Source of the DNA: Pseudoalteromonas galatheae
Lineage (GTDB): Bacteria; Pseudomonadota; Gammaproteobacteria; Enterobacterales; Alteromonadaceae
Assembly: GCF_005886105.2 (NCBI RefSeq)
Contig: NZ_PNCO02000002.1
Coordinates: 434,001 to 498,000, forward strand
DNA length: 64,000 nt
Direction: 5' to 3'
Under the pieces are notes generated by a model, which saw only the letters and a list, made by a program, of their open reading frames with translations, did not search any database and had not been told where the DNA came from. A program made the position numbers and the translations under genes. Positions 53,677 to 63,100 of the stretch are shown here, in pieces (the first letter of the stretch is position 1; each line of letters starts with the position of its first letter).

Positions 53677-54633
53677 CTATAAATGACCAAATTGCATTGG
53701 TGTGGCCCGTGCTTTATTGGCCAGATCGCTTGGGGGGGCAAATTGCTCAGGGTGCAATAGGTGCGCTAATTCTTGTAAGATGAGCTTTCTTGCAATTGGG
53801 CCATGGGGCATCACGTAATGGTCTGCAACTCGGTAGGCGCGGCCATTGGTAACGGCTTTGAGTTGCTTCCAAACTGGATGTGATTTAAAGGGCCCAGGTT
53901 CGCCTTTGAAGGAAATAATTACATCAGGGTTAAGCTTTAATAACGACTCCATCGAAATCGGTGCGGAATCAAGCTTTTTTAAGTCCGGCAGTGGAGAGGT
54001 GCCGACGCTATTTTTACCTTTGAGAGTCGCCATCATTTCAACGGTAAAATGATGGTCGTAAAATGCATAAGGTACATCTGACCAATGCCACAAAAACACC
54101 ACAGATTGTGCTTTTAGAGGTGCAGCTGCAAAATGCTTGAGCTGCTCTGCAAATACTCGATTTAATTCAGCACCTTCTGCTTCCTTGCCCAGCGCTTTAG
54201 CCGCAGAGATTATTGCCCGATCTGAGTCGGATTTGGTGACCAAGTCATAAGCTAAAAAGGGACTGATCTCCTCAAATTTGGCTTCAAATGGTTCGGTGTA
54301 GGTACGCAGTCCGATGGTGAGATCGGGTTTTAGCGCAGTCAACACTTCCAAGTTCGTCTCATGAATTTCACCAAGATCTAGCATATGTTTAGTTTGCTCA
54401 CCGAGGTAGGGTGACATCTGATGATTGAGTGTTGAGATCGCTACAGCCTGCATACCTAGAGCACTGAGTAAATCAGCACCAAATACTGAGACAGCGGCGA
54501 CCTTTTTGGGTGAAGTGTTAATAGTAACAAGTTTGTCGCGGTCATCTTTCACTACGACAGGAAACTGAGCATTAACGCTGAGAGACGATAATGTTGATAA
54601 ACATGCACAAAATAGCAATATGAAGCGACGCAT
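53677..54633 (-). CDS. iron-siderophore periplasmic binding protein (FecB type)
   Basis: 318 aa. A signal peptide ends SVNA (about residue 22). The mature protein shows the class III binding-protein pattern: FPVVVKDDRDKLVTINTSPK at the start, AAVSVFGADLLSALGM, LKPDLTIGLRTYTEPFE, and LKLNPDVIISFKGEPG. It would deliver the ferric siderophore from the receptor to the FecCD permeases. Start and length fit the family. It is the first importer gene after a 182-bp gap containing a hairpin. Confidence 0.88.
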   Translation of the reverse strand: MRRFILLFCACLSTLSSLSVNAQFPVVVKDDRDKLVTINTSPKKVAAVSVFGADLLSALGMQAVAISTLNHQMSPYLGEQTKHMLDLGEIHETNLEVLTALKPDLTIGLRTYTEPFEAKFEEISPFLAYDLVTKSDSDRAIISAAKALGKEAEGAELNRVFAEQLKHFAAAPLKAQSVVFLWHWSDVPYAFYDHHFTVEMMATLKGKNSVGTSPLPDLKKLDSAPISMESLLKLNPDVIISFKGEPGPFKSHPVWKQLKAVTNGRAYRVADHYVMPHGPIARKLILQELAHLLHPEQFAPPSDLANKARATPMQFGHL

Positions 54634-54757
54634 TAGCGTTTCCTTGCGAATAATTGAGTTGGTTTAATAGGTACATTTTGCAATGCTTAAAAACCCAGCA
54701 CTACCCAAATCGGATTTGTAACCCCCAAAAGAGATAATTTTTAACAGCGCTGGAAGA

Positions 54758-54778
54758 AGGAGCTGGGGGGCAGCTCCT
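54758..54778. terminator. hairpin between thioesterase and binding-protein genes
   Basis: Perfect 8-bp stem AGGAGCTG/CAGCTCCT around GGGGG, 38 bp after the thioesterase stop on the minus strand. It is followed there by TCTTCC, not a clean T-run. It may split biosynthesis and transport genes or attenuate read-through. No clear Fur box was seen in the gap. Confidence 0.45.
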
Positions 54779-54815
54779 AGTTTGAACAAACTTTACCCTC
54801 AAGGGGGATTGGTTA

Positions 54816-55598
54816 CTAAGGAGCACACAACCATGTTTTTTGCACTGGGAACAGCGTGCCCAAATGGGTCAAAATAGCCTCAACATGATTGGCTAAGTAG
54901 AAATGGCCACCTTCGTAGACCTTAATATTGATGGGCTGACTACTCACTTGTTGCCAAGCTTGGGCTTCTTCATAGGTGAGTTCGGTATCAGTTGACCCGA
55001 GCATCACGGTGATTGGGTATTGCAATTTTGGTGCATTGAGGTTTGGTTTATAAGTCTCAATTAACTGGTAATCATTGCGCAGCAACGGCAACATCATTTC
55101 TAGCAGCTCTGGAAGGGCATTGAGATCAACCTCCGTACCATTAAGACGTTTAAGCTCATTAAGCATGACTTCATCAGGGGCTTTGTGTACTTCGGTCGCA
55201 TGGTGGCAACTAGGCCCTTCAACAGCAGACACCACCAGTTGAGTTGGAGGCGGGTAGCGATAGGCCTGAATGCGCATGGCAAGTTCGTAAGCGATACCGC
55301 CGCCCATACTATGTCCAAACAAGATATAAGGCTTGTTGAGTATTGCTTTAAGACCTGTGGCCAAGTTGCTGACCAAACGATCCATGTTCGAAATCAAAGG
55401 CTCAGCCATGCGGTTTTCACGACCTGGGTATTGTACAACCACGACTTCTAAATCTGAGTCGGCGATATTAGCCCACTGACGAAAGTAGCTTGCACTCCCC
55501 CCTGCATGAGGCAAAATGATTAACCGTTTAGAGGCATTGGGGCGTGCTTTAAAAATGCGGTAACACGCACTGTTGTTGGTGTATGTGGTATTAAGCAT
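54816..55598 (-). CDS. type II thioesterase of the NRPS cluster
   Basis: 260 aa from the ATG at 55598, which overlaps the NRPS stop by 8 bp. The frame extends further, but MLNTTYTNN and the coupling support this start. The alpha/beta hydrolase has the nucleophile in GHSMGGGIAYEL, an Asp in MLGSTDTELTYEE and the His in YEGGHFYL, with the early PHAGGSASYFRQW. Such enzymes clear stalled or mis-loaded groups from carrier domains. Confidence 0.9.
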   Translation of the reverse strand: MLNTTYTNNSACYRIFKARPNASKRLIILPHAGGSASYFRQWANIADSDLEVVVVQYPGRENRMAEPLISNMDRLVSNLATGLKAILNKPYILFGHSMGGGIAYELAMRIQAYRYPPPTQLVVSAVEGPSCHHATEVHKAPDEVMLNELKRLNGTEVDLNALPELLEMMLPLLRNDYQLIETYKPNLNAPKLQYPITVMLGSTDTELTYEEAQAWQQVSSQPINIKVYEGGHFYLANHVEAILTHLGTLFPVQKTWLCAP

Positions 55599-58500
55599 TG
55601 TTGTACTTCTGTGTAAGTGGCTTGAGGTAATCGCGGCTGACCGCAAAGTTTGGGAGACTGAATTGGGCCAATATGGATTTTAGGTTATCTGTGGCGTACT
55701 GGTGGTGACCACCTGAGTCCATACCTTGCTTGAAGTAAAGCTCAACAAAGCTGCGCACAAAGTTGTCATTGAGTTTGTCTTTCCATGTTATAAAATCAAG
55801 TGGTTGAATATCGCAACCGAGTTCGTTAAACCAATTATAGATCTGTGCAACATCGGTACTTTGGTCTGACACTAAGTGGAAGTTACTGTTTTGGCCCGTC
55901 GCACCTTTCACTATGGCCGTGATGCAGGTTGCCACATAGTCTACGGGAACAATGTTTACCGCCAGCTCGGACGCAGGATAGGCGTGAATATTCAAGCAAG
56001 CACGATAAAATTTTAAGAATGCATCATCATTAATAAAGGGTGTTTCTGTGGTTGCCCAAGTGATGGTTCCGGGACGTAAAATATTGACTGGTACGCCGTG
56101 TCTTCTCGCTTCAGTAAATAAGGTTTCAGCCATAATTTTTGACTGCTCATACGTTAACTCCACTTCACGCCATGGCACCACCTGGGTATGTTCTACCACA
56201 GGCTGAGGTACATCACTTGGTAACGCGTGGTGTACTCCGATAGTAGAAATATAATGCACTGGCTTCACTTGATGCGAGCTTGCTAAGCGGATAATTTCAC
56301 GGGCGCCTTCGACGTTGGTTGGGTAAAGAGCAGAAAGCGGATCCATGAGGTTAATGATCGATGCATTGTGAACTATCACATCCACTTGTGCACTTAGAGC
56401 TTGATAGTCTGTATTGCTTAAACCAAAGTAAGGCTCGGACATCGTACCGCTGATTATCTGAATACGCTCGTGAGGTATAGCTGTAGGCAGGCCTTTTTCT
56501 GCTGCGGCCTGCTCCAAGCGCGAGAATCCATGCTGAATATCATCACAGCGCATCAAGCATAGAATACGATAATCCGTAGTATCCAATATTTCGCGCAAAA
56601 CATAGCTACCCAAATACCCCGTGCTGCCAGTCAATAATAGGGTTTTTGGCTCGGAATTCGAATCATACGGTAGGGCATCAGCAAGGCCTTCGAGTGCTTC
56701 AGTAGCCATGCTGTTTAAATCAATGCTCTCAAGCCATGCTTGTTTTGCTTCATTTGCTTTTGCCAGTGCTTCGGACATTTCGCTGAATACGGCGTGATTG
56801 AAAATCAGGTCAATATCTGCATCAAAGCCTGCTGCTAGAAATGCGCTTAGCAGGTTGATGGCATTTAAGCTGGTACCACCAAGTTGGAAAAAATCATCGT
56901 GGCGCGATACCTCCGTCACGTTGAGTAAATCACGCCAGATTTGCGCCACAGTTCGCTCAACATGATTGTCAAATGGTGCTTCATATTGTGTTGTCAGTTG
57001 CTGCTGTAATTGCGTCAATTGTACTTTAAGCTGTTTTCTATCAACTTTACTGTTCTGACTAAGAGGAAGTGTGTCTAAGGTAAAGAAATGCGTCGGTAAC
57101 ATGTATTTAGGCAACTTGTCATTAAGTAAGGTGCCCAACTCACTGAAGATGATTTCGCTATTGGTTACTTCTTTGACAACCAGTGCCGCAGCTAAGTTAC
57201 CATCAGTAGATAGATTGACCACCGCGACGTCTTTTACAGCTGGGTGTGCGGCAATAGTTGACTCTATTTCGCCCAACTCAATACGATGACCATTGATTTT
57301 GACTTGGCCATCTTCGCGCCCTTGAATGGCAATGATGCCGTCATCCATAATGCAGCCTAAATCGCCAGAGCGATAAAGCCTTTCACCTGTTTGTGGATGT
57401 TTAATAAATAGCTCAGCAGTTTTTTGTTTATCGTTTAAATACCCTAATGCCAAACCATCACCTGCAATATACATTTCGCCGGTGACCCAAGTTGGGCAAG
57501 GCTCTAGTCGGTCATTTAAAATGTGAATTTGGTGGTTCGCTAGTGGCTTACCATATGGTACTGAAGCAGCATCATCCGCGATGTCTTTGACAGTGTGCTG
57601 GACACACCAAATCGCAGTTTCTGTAGGGCCACCTTGGCTGTTCAGGTCAATATGAGGCAGTTGTTGGATTACTTGCTTTGCAAGTTGGACAGGGATCCAA
57701 TCGCCAGAAAGCATGGCCAGCCTAAGTGTACTGAGCGTCTGATCTTCCGCCCATGGCAAACTGGTCATCAGCATTTGCATTTGCGCAGGCACCGAATTCC
57801 ACAGACTGACTTGGTGCTTGGCGATCACTTGATGCCAGTGGTTTGGATCTCCCCGTAGCTCTTGAGCTGGTAATACCAGAGTCGCCCCTGCTGAGAGAGT
57901 GCCAAAGATATCCCAAACTGAGAGATCAAAGCCGTAGCTCACCAGTCCTAAGGTTTTATCTTTCGGGTTGACATCATACAGGCGATTAATTTCCAGCACG
58001 GTATTCAGTGCTGCGCCGTGCGATAGCTGCACCCCTTTTGGCTGACCTGTCGTACCGGAGGTGTATATTACATAAGCTGGCGCTTCGACAAAAATTTGCT
58101 GCTGTCGACGTTGCGTGAATATTTCCAATAAACCTTGAAGGTCCTGCTGCGGAATAGCCGGTAGTAATTGATCAAATGCAATAACAGTGACATCAGAGCC
58201 AAAGTCTAGGTTAGCATATTGCAACTCTGTGAGTACGATTTTGGCACCTGAGTTAGCGATGATTGATTGCTGGCGAGCAAGCGGGTGTTTTGCCTCAATA
58301 GGCACATACACACAATCGGCAAACAATACTGCAAACACTGCTGCAATTTGTTGTGTGCTTTTGTCTGATACGATTGCAATATGGTCGTTCGGTTTTACCG
58401 AGTCGACAAAGGTGAGCCTGATTTGAAGTGCCAACTGTGCAAGTTGTTGGTAACTCATTTCGCCGTTTTGGTCGATCACCGCAATTTGATCTGGGGTATC

Positions 58501-60120
58501 TAGAACATGTCGTGCAAATCCAGAGTGCAAATATCCTCTAGCTTGTTCTGTTTTGGTGTCGTTTAGCGCGGTGATGTGTACTTGCGTTTGCTTTGGTAAA
58601 CTCACCGGGCTGGTGGACTGCCATAGTGCTTCATTATTAGCCAGCTCGTGTAATAGTTCACAAAATGCTTGATGTGCTTGCTCAATCACACCGGCTTGGA
58701 AAATCCCTTGACGGATATCCCAATCTACGATCAGCTCTCCATTGCGCTCCGTTGCTTGACAATCAAGCCAGACTTGCGGCGTTTGAGTAATTCCGTAACG
58801 CAACTGTGCATCATGCATAAATTGGTTGCTGTCTAACTCATCACCTGATAAACCAAGGGTGCTAGTATAGACAATTGGTACTATGGTATTGCTTTGCTGT
58901 ATTTGGTTCATAGCTCGTAATACTTCAACGCCAGTAAAGTCACTGTGTTCCAAATCACGCCAAAGTTGTTGCTGTAACTGACTTGCCCGCTTGGCGAAAC
59001 CCGCTTGCGGATCTGGCGATACCCCTAGCACGTTTACTGCGATAAAGTCGCCAACCACGCCACGGACATCTGGGTGCACATTGGCGCGATTCAACATAGT
59101 GAGGTTTAAACAAAAATTAGGATGGCGAGACCAGCGTCCAATTACTTCTGTAAATGCGGCTAATACAAGGCTAGAAGGTGTTAGTTTGTGTCTTGCTGCT
59201 CGCTCGCCAAGGCGCTGCCAAAGGGTGGGATCTAACTTAAAATTCAAGCGAGAAAATGCGACGCTTTCCTCGTTGCCCGTACTTTTTGCTCTCGGTAGTT
59301 CGGGAGGGGCTGGTAGCGTTTTAATGCGCTCTAGCCAATAGGCTTTGTGCTGTTCATAGCGCTGTGCTGTTTTAGGGTGCTCTAACAAGGCTTTGCGTGC
59401 AATGACAATATCTCGGTACGAAACCCCCAAAGGCGCAAGAGCACGCTCTGGATGGTTATATAATTCACCGAGTTCGGCGAGCATAATTTGAATGCTAGCA
59501 AAATCGGCGATAAGTAAGTCGATAGAAAAATGTAGAATTGACCCTTCACCGGTGTGGCTAAGGTGTAAATCATATTGTGGCCATTTATCCGGTTGATAGT
59601 GGCGGTGAGCCAACTGTTCACGCAGGTCTAATAGTTTTTGCTGACGAGTTTGCTGGTCAAGCGCTGCAAACTCATGCACGCGGATCGCTTTTGGCGTAAC
59701 CTGTGCGATAATTTGTTGAGTACCATCAAAGTTGATAATAGCGCGCAGCATATCGTGGCGCTCAACTAACTTGTGCCAAGCCGTTTGCAGGCGTTTTGCA
59801 TCAATATTCGGTAGGTCCAACTCAATGTAACTATGACAGCCAACACCACCATACTCAACGGCATTGTTACGGCCTACTAAGTAAGCAACCTGTAAATCGG
59901 TTAGCGGAAACGGCTGATAGCGGTCTGCATAGTTAGGCTCTATAGCTGCCATTACAGGGTCGCTTAAATAGTCGATAAGCGCTGCCTTATTGTCTTGTAA
60001 TTGTGTTTTTAGTGCTGGTGTCAATACTCCAGCAGGGGCCTTAAATTTTAAGTTGCCTTGATCGGCCCACAGGTAAACGCCGCGGCTTTCAAAGTCAGCG
60101 ATAATACTGGCGATGGTCAT
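55591..60120 (-). CDS. NRPS: docking, Cy, A(Cys-like), PCP and terminal reductase
   Basis: 1509 aa. Order: a TubC-like N-terminal docking domain (residues 1-55); a heterocyclisation domain with DLLIADFAS (the DxxxxDxxS motif); an adenylation domain with YTSGTTGQPKGV, FDLSVWDIFG and GGPTETAIW; a carrier domain with DDFFQLGGTSL; and a thioester-reductase domain with LLTGSTGYLGSYV, YISTIGVHH and YEQSKIM. Specificity-site residues readable from the motifs (D-L-W-N-L-S) resemble the cysteine code. The R domain predicts release of the chain as aldehyde or alcohol. It overlaps the preceding NRPS gene (ATGA). No methyltransferase or thioesterase domain is present. Confidence 0.92.
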   Translation of the reverse strand: MTIASIIADFESRGVYLWADQGNLKFKAPAGVLTPALKTQLQDNKAALIDYLSDPVMAAIEPNYADRYQPFPLTDLQVAYLVGRNNAVEYGGVGCHSYIELDLPNIDAKRLQTAWHKLVERHDMLRAIINFDGTQQIIAQVTPKAIRVHEFAALDQQTRQQKLLDLREQLAHRHYQPDKWPQYDLHLSHTGEGSILHFSIDLLIADFASIQIMLAELGELYNHPERALAPLGVSYRDIVIARKALLEHPKTAQRYEQHKAYWLERIKTLPAPPELPRAKSTGNEESVAFSRLNFKLDPTLWQRLGERAARHKLTPSSLVLAAFTEVIGRWSRHPNFCLNLTMLNRANVHPDVRGVVGDFIAVNVLGVSPDPQAGFAKRASQLQQQLWRDLEHSDFTGVEVLRAMNQIQQSNTIVPIVYTSTLGLSGDELDSNQFMHDAQLRYGITQTPQVWLDCQATERNGELIVDWDIRQGIFQAGVIEQAHQAFCELLHELANNEALWQSTSPVSLPKQTQVHITALNDTKTEQARGYLHSGFARHVLDTPDQIAVIDQNGEMSYQQLAQLALQIRLTFVDSVKPNDHIAIVSDKSTQQIAAVFAVLFADCVYVPIEAKHPLARQQSIIANSGAKIVLTELQYANLDFGSDVTVIAFDQLLPAIPQQDLQGLLEIFTQRRQQQIFVEAPAYVIYTSGTTGQPKGVQLSHGAALNTVLEINRLYDVNPKDKTLGLVSYGFDLSVWDIFGTLSAGATLVLPAQELRGDPNHWHQVIAKHQVSLWNSVPAQMQMLMTSLPWAEDQTLSTLRLAMLSGDWIPVQLAKQVIQQLPHIDLNSQGGPTETAIWCVQHTVKDIADDAASVPYGKPLANHQIHILNDRLEPCPTWVTGEMYIAGDGLALGYLNDKQKTAELFIKHPQTGERLYRSGDLGCIMDDGIIAIQGREDGQVKINGHRIELGEIESTIAAHPAVKDVAVVNLSTDGNLAAALVVKEVTNSEIIFSELGTLLNDKLPKYMLPTHFFTLDTLPLSQNSKVDRKQLKVQLTQLQQQLTTQYEAPFDNHVERTVAQIWRDLLNVTEVSRHDDFFQLGGTSLNAINLLSAFLAAGFDADIDLIFNHAVFSEMSEALAKANEAKQAWLESIDLNSMATEALEGLADALPYDSNSEPKTLLLTGSTGYLGSYVLREILDTTDYRILCLMRCDDIQHGFSRLEQAAAEKGLPTAIPHERIQIISGTMSEPYFGLSNTDYQALSAQVDVIVHNASIINLMDPLSALYPTNVEGAREIIRLASSHQVKPVHYISTIGVHHALPSDVPQPVVEHTQVVPWREVELTYEQSKIMAETLFTEARRHGVPVNILRPGTITWATTETPFINDDAFLKFYRACLNIHAYPASELAVNIVPVDYVATCITAIVKGATGQNSNFHLVSDQSTDVAQIYNWFNELGCDIQPLDFITWKDKLNDNFVRSFVELYFKQGMDSGGHHQYATDNLKSILAQFSLPNFAVSRDYLKPLTQKYNNA

Positions 60121-63100
60121 ATTGTACCCTCTTCAAATAGTTCATCGGTATCACAGGTTGTGTCGCCTAGATCACGCCAAGCTTGAGTTATAGCAGCAGC
60201 GAAGCTGGCAATACTTGGGGCGCTAAATAGTGCTGTAAGTGACACAGATGTTGGAATAATGTGTTGTTGTTGCAGTGTTTGGATAAGCTGTGTTGCGCTT
60301 AAGCTATCACCACCGATGGCAAAAAAGTCGTCGTGACGAGAGAGCTGAGGGCGCTTTAAAAGTGATTGCCAGATTTTTGCAAGTTGTTCTTCAAGCTCAC
60401 CTTCAGGCGCCTCGAACTCAGCTTGCATTAGCTCCAATGCCATAAATTCATTGAGCAATTGCTTTCGGTCAATTTTACCGTTGGCGCTTAGCGGTAATGT
60501 CTCAAGTTCTACTAAATGGCTGGGCACCATGTATTCTGGAAGTTGCTGTTCCAGTTGTGCAGTAATTACCTGTGTATCTAGCGTGGCTTGGGCTTCCTTA
60601 ACAAAGGCGGCAACGAGCTTTTTCGGCTCACCAATTGTTAGTGCAACACCGCGACTTAAGCCTTTAACCTGAGCCAAGGCGGCGTCGATTTCACCGAGCT
60701 CAATGCGATGTCCGCGCACCTTAACTTGGTGATCAATTCGGCCTAAGAACTCGAGGTTGCCGTCCGGCCAGTAACGACCGCGGTCACCAGTGCGGTACCA
60801 ACGCTTACCATCGGCCATCACAAAGCGCTGATCCGTTAATTTTTTATCTCCTCGATAGGCAGTGGCAAGGCCCACGCCTCCGATCCATAGTTCACCTGCA
60901 ACCCAATCTGGACAATCACGGCCACATGGGTCTACCACACGATATGTTTGGTTCGGGAGCGGTTTACCGTATGGAATAGATGACCAATGTTCTGGCAGCT
61001 CACCTTTTACCTCACAGCTGTTTGACCAAATGGCTGCTTCAGTGGCACCACCCATGGCAATTAATGGGATCTGTGAGTGAGTCTTGGCTTGTAATCTTGG
61101 CGGTAAATCTAGGCCAATCCAATCACCCGATAGCATCACTTGCGAAAATGGTAGTGGGCGTGCATCGTTTTCAGCGACGACCAGTAGCATATCGAGCAAT
61201 ATCGGCACTGAGTTCCAAGTAGTGACATGATGTTGATGCACTAGTTCAAGCCACGTAGCTGCGTCTCTGCGGCTCGCCTCATTGAGTAATACAACACTGC
61301 CACCAACGCTCAACAAGCCAAATAGATCGTATACCGAGAGATCAAAATCTAATGCAGAAACAGCAAGTACACGGCTATTACTGTTGATAGCATAGTGGCG
61401 ATTAAGCTGGTCAATGGTATTTGCAGTCGCTTGATGACACATTTCGACCCCTTTGGGTTCACCTGTAGAACCTGAGGTAAAGATCACATATGCGGGTGCA
61501 TCTGTTGCCACTGTCAAGGGGGTTGCCAGTGGCGTAAAGCCCTCTGCATCCGCCACATTGAGACGAGTGACACCCTGCTCAACGTCTTGGTTGATGTGTG
61601 CTTCGTTCGTAAGTACCCAACGGATCCCCGCAGTGCGATGAATTTTCGCTTGACGGCTGGTGGGTTGATGAATACCAATTGGCACATAGCAGCCTCCGGC
61701 GGCCATAATGCCAAATACGGCAGCAACCTGATCTACCCCCCTTGGCAAGCTCACTGCCACCGCTTCACTCAGCGATAATCCTTGTTGAGTAAGTAAGTGG
61801 GCGATACGCAGTGCTTTGTCTGCCAATTGGCCATAGGTTACTATTTGCTCATCAGCGATCAGCGCAACGGTATCGGGGTGTTGACGGGCATAGTCAAACA
61901 TCGCCTGATGTAAAGTACGAGGCGTTTGTTCAGCGTAGGTGCTGTTTACTCGGTCTCGCACCAACTGTTGAGATTTAGGTAATGCGTGGCTAAATGCTGT
62001 ATCCGTTGAAATGGATACTTCGTCCAGTAATGTTAAGAAACGGCTAAACATATTGTCTAGCAACTCAGCTGGAAACAGTGCATCGACGGCATCCCAAGAT
62101 AGAATTAGCTCGCCTTTAAATTCATACATTTGATGATCTAGCCAAACCTGTGGAGTTGCCGACAATCCGCCATCGGTAAATTGTGGTAAATCTTCATTGA
62201 AAGCGTCTGCCAGTAAGTCGTCAGCCATTCCTAATGTACTGGTAAAGACAATGGGCAATGCAGCTGCGGTGCGCCCCATAGTTCGGCTGCGCTCCCTTTG
62301 CACCCAGACAGATGAGACTGCTCGATGATCAAGTACATCAGCAAGTTGCTCTTGCAGTTGCTTTGCATGTTGAGCAATTGTGATGTGCTCGTCAGGGTGG
62401 TAAGCAAGGGGAGCCAAAGACGTAAAATCACCAACAATACTGCCAACTTCTGGGTGTACATTTTGGCGATCAAATAGGGTCAAATTTAAGGTATGTGGAT
62501 GGCCACCACTATACTGACTGAGTACTTCCGCATAGGCACTCAGCACTAAAATACTTGGTGTTACATTTTGTGAGCGAGCCGCTTGTTTAATGGCTTGCCA
62601 CTTGGCTTTTGGTAATCTTGCACTGCGACGAGAGAATTCGCTGTGTTCAATTTGCAGTGGATCTTGTGCCAGTGGTAGTGCTGCAGCATCCGGTAAGGTA
62701 GGCAAACGTTCTTGCCAGTATGCTTGGGCTTCATCTATTGCTTGCTGGCTATGTTGAACTTGGGTGACATAGTCTCTAAAGGTTAAGGAAAGTGGCGTTA
62801 GCTCAATATCTGGTGCTTGATATAAAGCAGCGAATTCGCGCAATAACAGCATGATGCTATAGCCGTCTAGTGTCATGTAATTAAACATCAAAGCAAGACG
62901 CGTACGCTCACTTTCACCCGCTTGATATCTCGCGACTTTAATCGTTATCGCATCATGTAAATGTTGGCTATTTTTAGTTTGCCACCATGCGTGAATTTGC
63001 GTTCGTGCTTGGTCTAAACAGGTGTAAGTCATTGGATCGATATCCAATTTTGGTATGCCGCTTTGCTGCAACACAACCTGTTGGTTACTATCGCTCACCT

